This document shows positions 1 to 8,650 of a DNA stretch of 64,000 bases, piece after piece. How positions within the stretch are numbered: the stretch's first letter is position 1; each line of letters starts with the position of its first letter. The notes below the pieces were generated by a model. The model had not been told where the DNA came from, searched no databases, and saw only the letters and a program-made list of their open reading frames with translations. The DNA comes from DAISKN01 sp963716925 (lineage in GTDB: Bacteria; Acidobacteriota; Vicinamibacteria; Marinacidobacterales; SMYC01). A program made the translations under genes and the position numbers. The stretch lies in assembly GCA_963716925.1 (NCBI GenBank), contig CAVQUX010000018.1, positions 372,001 to 436,000 of the forward strand, written 5' to 3'.

Positions 1-1107
1 CCCTACGACTACGTGCCGCCGTCCTACTGGCTTCGGGATAGCGAGCACGGAGGGGCGTTCGGGTTCGCGACCGAGGTCGGGCCCGGAGCAGCCGTCCCGC
101 CCATCGAAAGCATCGAGAGGATGGTGGGCGCCGATCATCTCTGGCCCATCGACGATTTCTGGCGTTTCCACGCGGGGGGAGACGAGTTCAAAGACTTGAA
201 CCTGTTCACCGCGGCTCTCGAAGGCCGATACGGAAAGGCCAGGAGCGCGGAGGACTACGCCCGGAAGGCGCAGGCGCTCGCGTACGAAGGCGAGCGTGCG
301 ATGTTCGAAGCGTTCGGGCGCAACAAGTACACCTCGACGGGCGTCATCCAGTGGATGCTCAACAACGCCTGGCCCTCCATGATCTGGCACCTCTACGACC
401 ACTACCTGCGGCCGGGAGGCGGCTACTTCGGTACGAAGAAGGCGAACGAAGGGGTGCACGTGCAGTACTCCTATGACGACCGCTCGATCGTGGTGGTGAA
501 CGAGCTTCGCGAAAGCTTCCCCGGTATGAAGGTATCGGTCGAGGTGCTCGATCGGAACCTTCAGCCGAAACTCTCGCGGGAGGTCAGGATCGATCTCGAT
601 CCGGACGGCGTCCGGCGCGCGTTGGTCCTGCCGGCGATGACGGATCTCACGACCACCTACTTTCTCCGCCTGGCGCTCGAGGATCCCGCGGGAAAGCGGA
701 TCAGCTCGAACTTCTACTGGCTATCGACCCGAGACGACGAGCTCGATTGGGAGAGAACGGAGTGGTACTACACGCCGGTCAAGAGCCACGCCGATTTGAC
801 GGAGCTCGCGGAATTGCCTCGGACGACGCTCGAGATCTCGAAACGATTCGAGGATACCGGAGCGGAAGGAATCGCGTTCGTCGAGGTCGAGAACACCGGA
901 AGTGCGCTCGCGTTCCAGGTCCGCCTCAAGGTGTTGGACCCGGCGAGCGGCGAAGAGATCCTGCCGGTCTTCTGGGACGACAACTATATCGCGCTCCTCC
1001 CGGGGGAGAAGCGGGAGATCCGGGCTGCTTACCCGCGCCGGAACGGCCGCGAGGCTCCCGATATCGAGGTCGAGGCTTGGAACGTGCCGAAGCTTCGCCA
1101 CCGGTGA
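1..1107 (+). CDS. Glycoside hydrolase family 2, exo-beta-D-glucosaminidase-like (C-terminal part)
   Basis: The gene runs in from the left edge; only the last 368 residues are visible, in frame 1. A segment near residues 110-160 (STGVIQWMLNNAWPS, then WHLYDHYLRPGGGYFGTKKA and HVQYSYDDRS) matches the end of the GH2 catalytic barrel of CsxA-type exo-beta-D-glucosaminidases, which release glucosamine from the non-reducing end of chitosan oligomers. The remaining ~200 residues look like the beta-rich Ig-like domains that close these proteins. The acid/base and nucleophile residues lie upstream of the window, so activity cannot be confirmed. The next gene is a GlmS-type SIS protein, which fits a glucosamine catabolic role. 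Another GH2 specificity (mannosidase) is possible but less likely from the WHLYDHYL block. Confidence 0.85.
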   Translation, partial: PYDYVPPSYWLRDSEHGGAFGFATEVGPGAAVPPIESIERMVGADHLWPIDDFWRFHAGGDEFKDLNLFTAALEGRYGKARSAEDYARKAQALAYEGERAMFEAFGRNKYTSTGVIQWMLNNAWPSMIWHLYDHYLRPGGGYFGTKKANEGVHVQYSYDDRSIVVVNELRESFPGMKVSVEVLDRNLQPKLSREVRIDLDPDGVRRALVLPAMTDLTTTYFLRLALEDPAGKRISSNFYWLSTRDDELDWERTEWYYTPVKSHADLTELAELPRTTLEISKRFEDTGAEGIAFVEVENTGSALAFQVRLKVLDPASGEEILPVFWDDNYIALLPGEKREIRAAYPRRNGREAPDIEVEAWNVPKLRHR

Positions 1108-1159
1108 TCGTAATCCTCGCGTTGCCTTTCGCCGTGATTCTCGAGAGGGCCGGTGAGGC

Positions 1160-2227
1160 GTGGTGAACGACGGGAGCGAAGCGGGTCCTCTGATGAAGGC
1201 GGAGATCCTCGCCCAACCGGAGGCCTGGAGGCGAGTGGCGGAGACCGTCGGCGGCGTTCTCGGCCGGAAGAACCTGCCCCGGCCCTTGAGCCCGTCCTTC
1301 CTGAAGCGCTCGAGGCAGACGGTGATTTTCGGGAGCGGTTCCTCGTTTCACGCCGCTCTTCTCGCCCGCGATTACTTTTCGATCCTGGCGGGTATCCCGT
1401 CCCGAGCGACCCATGCGTCAGAGGCGTTCCGATGGGACGAGCCGCAGCCGGAATCCTTGCTCGCGCTCGCGCTGTCCCATTCCGGAGGCTCGACCGACGT
1501 GCGAGCCGCGGCGAGACGTGCGCGCCGCCAGGGCATTGCGACCGCAGCCATCACCAACATCGACGACTCGCCGCTCGCCCGGGAAGCCGACGCGGTCCTG
1601 GTAACTGGCGCAGGCGCCGAACGAGCGATCCCATCGACGAAAGGGTTCACCGCGGCCATCGCCGCCGCCCTCCTCCTCGCTTCGCACGCGGGAGCGGTGA
1701 GAGGCCGGCGAGCCTCGTCGACCAGAGCTCTGCTTCGGGCCGCGTCTGTCGTGGAGCGATGGCTGCGAGCCGAGGAGTCGTCCGTCGCCGTCGAGGAGTC
1801 CGCCGCGGTGCTGGCGCGGGCTCGGTTCGCCGCTTTCATCGGAGGAGGGCTTCTCTACCCCGTCGCTTGCGACGCTGCGTTGAAGTTCCTCGAAGTCACC
1901 TACTCGCCCGCTCTCGCGTTTCCTCCCGATGAGTTCCGACACGGTCCGATGGCGATCGTGCAGGACGGATTTGCATTGGTCGCGCTCGCGCCGCCCTGGA
2001 ACGACCGGCTGATTTCCGAAACGCGGTCGAGGGGCGGTGAAGTCGTGGTCGTGGGAGGTCCATCGGTTCCACTGCCGCGAGTCGATGCGCTCCTGGCCCC
2101 TCTGGTCTACGCGCCGGCGCTCCAGCTCCTCGCCCACGCGGTCGGAGCGCGGCTCGAACGGCCCATCGATCGTCCGCGCTACCTGCAGAAAATCGTGAGC
2201 CGGGCGATCGGAGGTCGCGTCAGATGA
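1160..2227 (+). CDS. SIS-domain sugar-phosphate isomerase/deaminase (GlmS isomerase-like, NagB-II type)
   Basis: This 355-residue protein resembles the isomerase half of glucosamine-6-phosphate synthase without the glutaminase domain. Visible motifs are GSGSSFHAALLARDYF (first SIS, phosphate loop), SHSGGSTDV, STKGFTAAIAAAL and EFRHGPMAIV, each the counterpart of a GlmS block. Stand-alone GlmS-like SIS proteins are known as glucosamine-6-phosphate deaminases (NagB-II) or AgaS-type isomerases. It lies 52 bp after a glucosaminidase-like gene, so deamination of glucosamine-6-phosphate is the favoured role (inference). The start is uncertain: GTG at 1160, or ATG at 1193 beginning MKAEILAQPEAWRR, which is where GlmS homology starts. 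Confidence 0.8.
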   Translation: MVNDGSEAGPLMKAEILAQPEAWRRVAETVGGVLGRKNLPRPLSPSFLKRSRQTVIFGSGSSFHAALLARDYFSILAGIPSRATHASEAFRWDEPQPESLLALALSHSGGSTDVRAAARRARRQGIATAAITNIDDSPLAREADAVLVTGAGAERAIPSTKGFTAAIAAALLLASHAGAVRGRRASSTRALLRAASVVERWLRAEESSVAVEESAAVLARARFAAFIGGGLLYPVACDAALKFLEVTYSPALAFPPDEFRHGPMAIVQDGFALVALAPPWNDRLISETRSRGGEVVVVGGPSVPLPRVDALLAPLVYAPALQLLAHAVGARLERPIDRPRYLQKIVSRAIGGRVR

Positions 2228-2690
2228 CGGCGATGCAATCGATCTCCACGAGCGAGTTCCCCGGAATTCCGCCGGCCGCAGCGATCGTCGTCCGGACGGG
2301 CGGCTCGGCGCCGAAGCGGCCTCGGAACACCTCGTTCATCCCCGCGTAGTCCTTCAGGTCGTTCAGGTAAACGTTCACCTTCAGCACCTTTTCCATCGAC
2401 GAGCCGACCTCCTCGAGGCGCTTCTGAATCTCGTCGAGCACGTGCCTGGTGTGCGCCTGGATGTCCCCCTCGAAGTGCGCACCGATGCCGGCGATGAACA
2501 CCAGGTTGCCGTAGGAAACGACGCCGCTGAAGAGCGGCGTCTCTTCCGGCGGCTTGCCTCCGCTCCAATGCACCTTTTTCGCCGGCCGGCCCGGATCCGT
2601 CGATTGGGCGCCCGCCGTCGCCGGCACCGCGGCCCCGGCCGCCACGGCCGAGGCCTTCGAGAGAAAGTGTCTGCGGTTGGATGCAGCCAT
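2220..2690 (-). CDS. RidA/YjgF-family protein with Tat-type signal
   Basis: A 156-residue protein. The N-terminus NRRHFLSKASAVAAGAAVPATAGA has the twin arginine, hydrophobic stretch and AxA-like end of a Tat signal, so export is likely, which is unusual for a family that is normally cytosolic. The rest is a complete RidA fold with the PVRTT arginine, which binds the substrate carboxylate in RidA enamine/imine deaminases, and the closing VEIDCIAV strand. The ATG at 2690 was chosen over a longer frame because AGGAG sits 6-7 nt before it and the signal starts there. It is convergent with the SIS gene and overlaps its end by 8 bp. The substrate is unknown. Confidence 0.85.
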   Translation of the reverse strand: MAASNRRHFLSKASAVAAGAAVPATAGAQSTDPGRPAKKVHWSGGKPPEETPLFSGVVSYGNLVFIAGIGAHFEGDIQAHTRHVLDEIQKRLEEVGSSMEKVLKVNVYLNDLKDYAGMNEVFRGRFGAEPPVRTTIAAAGGIPGNSLVEIDCIAVI

Positions 2691-2922
2691 CGTGAGCTCC
2701 TCTCCCTTCGGGAAGCGCTCACAACGTAGCACACCCCGCTCGCCGGCGGTTGCCGGATCCGAAGCTGCTTCGGACGATCGAGCTCGCTCCGAGTTGCACC
2801 GGGGGCGGCGGTCTACGATACTCACGCGGAATCGTGAGCAGAACGAAGATCGCCGGCCGGGTCATCGGGACGCACGTCGTTGTCGAGCTCGCGCGTTCCT
2901 TCGAAGGGCTTAGCTAGTCCCG

Positions 2923-3951
2923 ATGCTCTCCTTCACGCGTCTCTTCGCCGTCCTCGCGGGACTCGCGGTCCTCGCGCGCTCGGGGGCCTCCCCGACGGCT
3001 ATCGAAAAGCGCGACGTGCACATCGCCGTCGGAGGGAAGAGCGGGCTCTATTACCTCCCGCTGACCATCGCGGAGAAGCTCGGATACTTCGAGGCGGAGG
3101 GTCTTCGCGTGCGGATCAGCGACTTCTCCGGCGGTTCGGCGGCGCTCCGGGCCGTCGTGGGAGGAAGCGCCGACGTGGTGACGGGCGCCTACGAGCACAC
3201 CATTGCCCTTCAGGGGAAGAAGCAGAACTTCCAGTCGTTCGTACTGCTCGGACGACTCCCTCAGATCGCCCTCGGCGTCGCGACGCCGCGGGCCTCGAGC
3301 TTCCGATCGTTCCGCGACCTGAAGGGCATGAAGGTCGGTGTCAGCGCGCCCGGGTCGAGCACCCACAACCTCGTGAAGCAGCTCCTGTCGAAAGCGGGAC
3401 TGGACCCGAACCGGGACGTGTCCATCATCGGCGTCGGAACCGGAGCCGGGGCGATCGCGTCCCTGAAGAGCGGCCAGCTCGACGCCATCTCGAGCGTCGA
3501 ACCGGTCATGACCAAGCTGGAGATGGACGGTGCGGTCAAGATCGTCGCCGACACCCGGACGGTCGCGGGCACCCTGGCGGTCTGGGGAGCTTCGCTGCCC
3601 GCGGGCTGTCTCTACGCTCCCATCGAGTTCGTGCGCAAGAACCCGGGGACGGCGCAGGCGCTGGCGAACGCAATCGTCCGCGCCGACAAGTGGATCGTAA
3701 AGGCGAGCGCCGAGGACGTCGCCCGAGTCGTTCCGGAGTCCTACCTCATGGGAGACCGAGCGCTCTACATGGCTTCCTTCGAGAAAGCGAAAGAGGCGAT
3801 GTCGCCCGATGGAATCCTCTCCGAGGAAGGCGCCCGGGCCACTCTCGAGGCGCTCTCCGGATTCGATCCCGATTTGAAAGGGAGAGAGATCGTTCTCGAG
3901 CGGACCTACACCAACGAGTTCGCGAAGATCGCGAACGACAAGTACCCGTGA
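2923..3951 (+). CDS. ABC transporter substrate-binding protein (SsuA/TauA/NMT1-like)
   Basis: A 342-residue exported solute-binding protein of the nitrate/sulfonate/taurine/thiamine-precursor class. The hydrophobic N-terminus (about residues 1-22) is a signal peptide. AVGGKSGLYYLPLTIAEKLGYFEAEGL and GGSAALRAVVGGSADVV are the hallmark first-lobe blocks, and GVSAPGSSTHNLVKQLL is the hinge region. It overlaps the ATPase gene by a GTGA junction and a permease follows, so this is a complete three-gene importer. The ligand cannot be named from sequence; an organic anion or pyrimidine-like compound is typical of the family. Confidence 0.88.
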   Translation: MLSFTRLFAVLAGLAVLARSGASPTAIEKRDVHIAVGGKSGLYYLPLTIAEKLGYFEAEGLRVRISDFSGGSAALRAVVGGSADVVTGAYEHTIALQGKKQNFQSFVLLGRLPQIALGVATPRASSFRSFRDLKGMKVGVSAPGSSTHNLVKQLLSKAGLDPNRDVSIIGVGTGAGAIASLKSGQLDAISSVEPVMTKLEMDGAVKIVADTRTVAGTLAVWGASLPAGCLYAPIEFVRKNPGTAQALANAIVRADKWIVKASAEDVARVVPESYLMGDRALYMASFEKAKEAMSPDGILSEEGARATLEALSGFDPDLKGREIVLERTYTNEFAKIANDKYP

Positions 3952-4748
3952 CCCCGGCACTCGCGCTCGAGAGCATCACCTGCACTTTCCCCACGGGCGC
4001 CGCCCGCGAGCGCTACACCGCCGTCAAGGACACGACGCTCCGCGTCGACCCCGGAGAGTTCGTCTCCGTCGTCGGTCCCACGGGCTGCGGGAAGACGACC
4101 CTCCTGAACGTGGCCGCGGGCCTGCTGTCGCCCTCGACCGGCCGGGTCACCGTCCGCGGAGAGGAGCTTCGCGGGCTGAACACCCGGGCGGGGTACCTGT
4201 TCCAGGCCGATGGGTTGATGCCGTGGCGGACGGCGCTCGCGAACGTGGTGGCGGGCCTCGACTTCCGCGCGATTCGGCGCGTGGTGTCGGAAGAGCGCGG
4301 CCGGGAGTGGCTGGCCCGCGTCGGTCTCGGAGGGTTCGAGGATCGCTATCCGCGCGAGCTCAGCGGGGGCATGCGGCGGCGCGTGGCGCTCGCCCAGGTC
4401 ATGATCCTCGATCCCGAGCTTCTGCTCATGGACGAGCCGTTCTCGGCGCTGGACGTGCAGACCCGACTGCTGATGGAGAACGAGCTTCTCGACCTCTGGT
4501 CGTCGAACCGGAAGTCGGTTCTGTTCATCACCCACGATCTGGAGGAAGCGATCTCGCTCTCCGACCGGGTGGTGCTGCTCTCCGCGGGACCGGAGACCCA
4601 TCCCATCGGCGAATTTCGCATCGATTTGTCGCGCCCCCGGGACGTCGCCGAGATTCGGCTCCAGCCCCGCTTCGTCGAGCTCCACGCCGCCCTCTGGCAT
4701 TCCATGAGGGCCGAAGTGCTCAAGGGATATGCAAGGCAGAGGAGTTGA
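3948..4748 (+). CDS. ABC transporter ATP-binding protein (SsuB/TauB-like)
   Basis: A 266-residue cytosolic ATPase with Walker A GPTGCGKTT, a Q-loop in LFQADGLMPWRT, signature LSGGMRRRVALAQ, Walker B LLLMDEPFSALD and switch ITHDLEEAI. The L-F-Q-x-x-x-L-x-P-W pattern is typical of nitrate/sulfonate-type importers. The GTG start at 3948 overlaps the stop of the binding-protein gene (GTGA), indicating translational coupling; the open frame extends far upstream but that part is a shadow of the preceding gene. Confidence 0.9.
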   Translation: MTPALALESITCTFPTGAARERYTAVKDTTLRVDPGEFVSVVGPTGCGKTTLLNVAAGLLSPSTGRVTVRGEELRGLNTRAGYLFQADGLMPWRTALANVVAGLDFRAIRRVVSEERGREWLARVGLGGFEDRYPRELSGGMRRRVALAQVMILDPELLLMDEPFSALDVQTRLLMENELLDLWSSNRKSVLFITHDLEEAISLSDRVVLLSAGPETHPIGEFRIDLSRPRDVAEIRLQPRFVELHAALWHSMRAEVLKGYARQRS

Positions 4749-5541
4749 GGTCCGGATCTACCAGGCGCTCGTCCTCGTGCTGGTGTTCGTCCTTTGGCAC
4801 GTCCTCACGAGCCCGACGCTCCTTCCGCCCTTCTACTTCGACGACCCGAACCGGTCGGCGTTCCTTTTCGGTGAGCCCCTCGAGGTCCTCGGCAGGATCT
4901 ACGATTGGTTCACGTCAGGAGAAATCTACCGCCACCTGTGGGTGACGCTTCTCGAGACGGTGCTCGCGTTCGGAATCGGAACGCTCCTCGGCGTCGCCTT
5001 CGGTCTCTGGCTCGCCCTCTCGACTCTCTCCGCCGCGATTCTCGAGCCCTACGTCAAGGCGGCGAACTCCATGCCCAGGGTGGTGCTGGCGCCGATCTTC
5101 TTCGTCTGGTTCGGACTGGGCGTCGCCTCGAAGGTCGCCCTCGGGGTGACGCTGGTGTTCTTCGTCGTTTTCTTCAACGTCTACCAGGGAGTTCGCGAAG
5201 TCAGCCCGGTGGTGCTGGCGAACGCGCGGATGCTGGGCGCCACTCCGAGGCGGCTCCTCCGGCACGTCTACCTCCCCTCGGCGATGAGCTGGGTGTTCGC
5301 GAGCCTCCACAACTCCGTCGGACTCGCGTTCGTGGGGGCGGTCGTGGGGGAGTACCTGGGCTCGGCTGAGGGAGTGGGCTATCTCATCCTTCAAGCCGAG
5401 GGAGTATTCGACATCAACACCGTAATGGCGGGAATCCTCGTCCTCACGGTATTCGCTCTGTTGCTGGATCTCCTGGTATCGGTGGTCGAGAAACGGCTCA
5501 TGGTCTGGCAGCCTCGAACCAGCGAGCTGGAGAGGGTGTGA
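4729..5541 (+). CDS. ABC transporter permease (SsuC/TauC-like)
   Basis: A 270-residue membrane protein with about six hydrophobic segments and the BPD_transp_1 EAA-type loop ANARMLGATPRRLLRHVYLPSAM, which docks on the ATPase. Start at ATG 4729 overlaps the ATPase gene by 20 bp; no other start precedes the first membrane helix (RIYQALVLVLVFVLWHVL). Third gene of the importer operon 2923-5541. Confidence 0.88.
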   Translation: MQGRGVEVRIYQALVLVLVFVLWHVLTSPTLLPPFYFDDPNRSAFLFGEPLEVLGRIYDWFTSGEIYRHLWVTLLETVLAFGIGTLLGVAFGLWLALSTLSAAILEPYVKAANSMPRVVLAPIFFVWFGLGVASKVALGVTLVFFVVFFNVYQGVREVSPVVLANARMLGATPRRLLRHVYLPSAMSWVFASLHNSVGLAFVGAVVGEYLGSAEGVGYLILQAEGVFDINTVMAGILVLTVFALLLDLLVSVVEKRLMVWQPRTSELERV

Positions 5542-5564
5542 TCCGCGGCCGCGGCTTGACAATG

Positions 5565-5593
5565 TAATTCGTTAAATGGCAAATTACCGAATT
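5565..5593. promoter_or_regulatory. Inverted repeat upstream of the ArsR-type regulator, candidate operator
   Basis: AT-rich island in a GC-rich context. AATTCG (5566-5571) and CGAATT (5588-5593) form a perfect inverted repeat with a 16-nt spacer, and TAATT/AATTA (5565-5569/5582-5586) form a second, nested one. A TTGACA box at 5556-5561 lies just upstream, but no good -10 follows at 16-18 nt. Position between the ABC operon and the regulator suggests autoregulation; this is inference. Confidence 0.4.
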
Positions 5594-5626
5594 GGCGAAG
5601 CCCCTCATCGGTAAACTCGGGGAGCG

Positions 5627-5944
5627 ATGGTAGACGACGCGTCTTTGACGACCGCGGTTCTCAAAGCATTGGCGAATGACAGCCGGCTCCAGATCATGCG
5701 CTGGCTGGCGAACCCGCGCGCCCATTTCCCGCCTCAAGTCGAGGGCGACCTGGTGAAAGATGGAGTCTGCGGGCTCTTCATCGCGCAGAAGCTGGGGGTC
5801 GGCCAGCCGACGGCCAGCGAGCACCTGCGCGTGCTCGTGCGGGCCGGCCTGCTCAAGGCGAAGCGGATCAAGCAATGGACGTTTTACGCGAGAGACGAGA
5901 AGCGCATCGCCGTTGCCAAGAAACAATTCGCGAGAGGCTGGTAA
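5627..5944 (+). CDS. ArsR-family winged-helix transcriptional regulator
   Basis: A 105-residue protein with the ArsR/SmtB core: LKALANDSRLQIMRWLA (helices 1-2), then the recognition helix region LGVGQPTASEHLRVLVRAGLLKAKR and a wing ending WTFYARD. GGGGAG lies before the ATG. No Cys-rich metal site of the ArsR CxC type is present (the single Cys is in DGVCGLFIAQ), so an organic or redox signal is as likely as a metal. It sits between the ABC importer and a PLP decarboxylase and could control either. Confidence 0.85.
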   Translation: MVDDASLTTAVLKALANDSRLQIMRWLANPRAHFPPQVEGDLVKDGVCGLFIAQKLGVGQPTASEHLRVLVRAGLLKAKRIKQWTFYARDEKRIAVAKKQFARGW

Positions 5945-5985
5945 GCAGTGGCTGCGCTCGCGCTCCGCCCGAATTGGATGGCCCC

Positions 5986-7572
5986 ATGACGAGACGAAGC
6001 AATCCGGGCAACCCCGGACCGGACGGCGACGACGGGGAGGCGGCGATTCCCGTCACGCCCGCTACCGCCGGCGGGTCCGCCGTCTACGCACCGCTTCTCG
6101 CCCGCGCACTGTCGCACGCCGAGCAATACCTCGGGACGATTCACGAGCGGCATGTCGGCGCGACCGCGTCCGGTGACGATCTTCGGCGGCTGCTCCGTCG
6201 CCCACTGCCGGAGAACGGTGAGGACGGCGCACAGGTGGTCGATGATCTCGCGCGGGCCGCAGAGAGCGGCACGACGGCCTCGCAGGGACCTCGCTACTTC
6301 GGATTCGTGACTGGCGGAAGTCTGCCCGTGGCTACCGCCGTCGACTGGCTCGTTTCGGCATGGGACCAGAACGCGCAAGTGTACGTCATGTCCCCGCTCG
6401 CTTCGGTCGTCGAGCAAATTGCGGCCGATTGGCTGAAGGACCTGTTCGGGCTGCCGGCCATCTGGAGTGTGGGCTTCGTTACCGGAGCTCAGATGGCGAA
6501 CTTCGCCTCGATCATCGCGGCGAGACATCACGTACTGCGGCAAGTCGACTGGGACGTCGAGCGTCTCGGATTGTTCGGCGCTCCCGAAGTCGAGGTAATC
6601 GTCAGCGAGGAGTCACACCGCACGATCTTCACCGCGCTACGAATGACGGGCCTCGGAGGCGAGCGGCTGCACCGCGTGGAAACCGACGACCAGGGCCGGA
6701 TGCGTCCCGATCGTCTCGCGCAGATCTTGCAGCAGGGATCGGGCCCTTGCATCGTCTGTGCGCAGCTCGGCAACGTCAATACCGGTGCGGCCGATCCGCT
6801 GGCCGACATCGTCCCGCTGACTCGCGCTCGAGGAGCATGGCTTCACGTCGATGCCGCGTTCGGTCTCTGGGCCGCGGCCAGCGAGTCCCGGCGCCATCTC
6901 GTCAAGGGAATTGACGGGGTGGATTCGATCGCCACGGATGCTCACAAGTGGCTCAATGTGCCCTACGACTCGGGGATCGTACTGACGGCCCACCCGGAAT
7001 CGCACCAGGGCGGATTGATGGTCCCGGCACATTACATCCAGATGACCGAGGGAGAACGGGACCCGCGCGCGTTCACCCCCGACGAGTCTCGCCGCGCCCG
7101 CGGCATGGCGGTGTACGCGGCGTTACGGACGCTCGGACGGCGCGGTGTGAGCGAGCTCGTCGAACGTTGCTGTCGCAATGCTCGACGGATGGCCGAAGCG
7201 CTCCACCGACACGCACAAGTTCGTCTGTTGAACGACGTCGTGCTGAACCAGGTGCTGGTGCGATTCGTGCCCCTGGATGGTGATCCTCGGGATGAGGGCG
7301 GGTTCACGATGGAGGTCGTCGCAGGCGTACAGAGAGACGGCACATGCTGGTTGGGATCCACGCAATGGAAAGGCTCGGCGAGCGATGCGGATTTCGATCT
7401 GCAACTGGTCGACGACCGAGGAGGACATCGACCGATCCGCCTCGGCGATTCTGCGTGTCGTCGAGCAACTCAACGGATCCTGACTCACGGTCCCGTGCCG
7501 TCAGTCGCCGATCGCCCTCTCTGCCCCTTCGGCCTCTCTGCCCCTTCGGATTGTTCGGCGAGCTCGCGATAG
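5986..7572 (+). CDS. PLP-dependent group II decarboxylase (aromatic-amino-acid decarboxylase-like), frameshifted near the C-terminus
   Basis: Fold-type I decarboxylase family. PLP lysine is K321 in TDAHKWLNVPYDSG, and D289 in HVDAAFGLW contacts the pyridine nitrogen. The open frame ends at 7572 with a nonsense-like tail after QWKG. The family's usual C-terminus (AMRISICNWSTTEEDIDRS, then AILRVVEQ) is present in the +1 frame and stops at 7483. Removing one base near 7375 restores a normal ~498-residue enzyme, ending just before the convergent regulator's stop at 7485. The gene is therefore either freshly broken or mis-assembled. The substrate is unknown; these enzymes act on Tyr, Trp, Glu or similar acids. 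ATG at 5986 is chosen because family similarity begins around residue 33. Confidence 0.85.
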   Translation: MTRRSNPGNPGPDGDDGEAAIPVTPATAGGSAVYAPLLARALSHAEQYLGTIHERHVGATASGDDLRRLLRRPLPENGEDGAQVVDDLARAAESGTTASQGPRYFGFVTGGSLPVATAVDWLVSAWDQNAQVYVMSPLASVVEQIAADWLKDLFGLPAIWSVGFVTGAQMANFASIIAARHHVLRQVDWDVERLGLFGAPEVEVIVSEESHRTIFTALRMTGLGGERLHRVETDDQGRMRPDRLAQILQQGSGPCIVCAQLGNVNTGAADPLADIVPLTRARGAWLHVDAAFGLWAAASESRRHLVKGIDGVDSIATDAHKWLNVPYDSGIVLTAHPESHQGGLMVPAHYIQMTEGERDPRAFTPDESRRARGMAVYAALRTLGRRGVSELVERCCRNARRMAEALHRHAQVRLLNDVVLNQVLVRFVPLDGDPRDEGGFTMEVVAGVQRDGTCWLGSTQWKGSASDADFDLQLVDDRGGHRPIRLGDSACRRATQRILTHGPVPSVADRPLCPFGLSAPSDCSASSR

Positions 7573-8546
7573 CGGCGCGGAGTGATTCCCAGAAGCCGGA
7601 CGAACGCGCGTCTCATCACGTCGACGCTGCCGAATCCCGCGGCCGAGGCTACTTGCTTGAGTCCTCTCTCCGTGCGCTCGAGCTGACGACGCGCGGCCTC
7701 CACCCGCATCTGGAGCACGTACTGGGACGGCGTGGTGCCCACCTCTCGAGTGAATACGCGCTCGAAGTTGCGCACGCTCATCGACATCCGATCCGCGAGG
7801 TCCTCCACCGACAGTCTCGTTTCGAGATGATCGGCAATCCAGATCTGCAGCTCGCGGATCGACGTCATCTCGGAAGCCTGTGAGGCGAGCGAGACGCTGA
7901 CTTGCGGCTGTCCGCCCGGCCGTCGCAGGAACAGCACCAGCTCGCGTGCCGCCTCGTGGGCGAGACCCGCGCCGCAATCCTCCTCCACCCACGCGAGCGC
8001 GAGGTCGATGCCCGCGGAAGTGCCCGCCGACGTGTAGATGTTCCCATCCTTGACCCAGAGCGGATCGTGCTCGACCCGTACGGCGGGATATCGCTTTTCG
8101 AGCTCGCGCCCGAACCTCCAGTGCGCCGTCGCTCTGCGTCCGTTCAGGAGCCCTGCCTCCGCGAGCAGGAAAGCGCTGACGCATACCGCACCGAGCCGCC
8201 GGACCTCGCCCGCGATCTTCGTCAGCCAGGCGGAGAGCGTCCGGTCGCGCAACGATCGGCTGGCGAGGCCGCAGACCAGCAGCACCGAGTCGCACGCGCC
8301 TTCGACCTTCTGGAAGTGCTGCCGCGCGATGAACGTCAGCACACCGCCCTCGCCCTCGACCGTGGAGCCCTCCGCATTGGTGACGACCTCGATCGTATAG
8401 ATGGCCCTCCCCGCCAGGCGATTGACGGAGTTGAACACCTGGAGGGGCCCCACCAGATCGAGCTCGTCGACGGGAGGCACGGCGACGACGACGATCCGCC
8501 GACTCGAGCCGGGTTTCCTGGGCGTTGGGGCCATGCGTCCACTCAC
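7485..8546 (-). CDS. GlxA-like transcriptional regulator (DJ-1/PfpI domain + AraC HTH)
   Basis: A 353-residue two-domain regulator. Residues ~17-195 form an amidase-like DJ-1/PfpI domain (IVVVAVPPVDELDLVGPLQVF; AVCVSAFLLAEAGLL places C142 at the nucleophile elbow; TSAGTSAGIDLAL). Residues ~225-330 are an AraC-type double HTH (LSVEDLADRMSMSVRNFERVF and GFGSVDVMRRAFVRLLGITP). A charged 20-residue tail follows. Start may be M1 or M5 (8534). It is convergent with the decarboxylase and divergent from the secreted-protein gene at 8651, so it may regulate that operon. Confidence 0.88.
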   Translation of the reverse strand: MSGRMAPTPRKPGSSRRIVVVAVPPVDELDLVGPLQVFNSVNRLAGRAIYTIEVVTNAEGSTVEGEGGVLTFIARQHFQKVEGACDSVLLVCGLASRSLRDRTLSAWLTKIAGEVRRLGAVCVSAFLLAEAGLLNGRRATAHWRFGRELEKRYPAVRVEHDPLWVKDGNIYTSAGTSAGIDLALAWVEEDCGAGLAHEAARELVLFLRRPGGQPQVSVSLASQASEMTSIRELQIWIADHLETRLSVEDLADRMSMSVRNFERVFTREVGTTPSQYVLQMRVEAARRQLERTERGLKQVASAAGFGSVDVMRRAFVRLLGITPRRYRELAEQSEGAERPKGQRGRSATDGTGP

Positions 8547-8650
8547 TATCTCGCCGCGTCGAAGCGTTTCGCAAGCGGAAACGAGAGCGGTGGCGGATTT
8601 CGACGGATCTGTGTCGCAAATCGACGTGTATCCCTCCGTAGGATGCGGCC

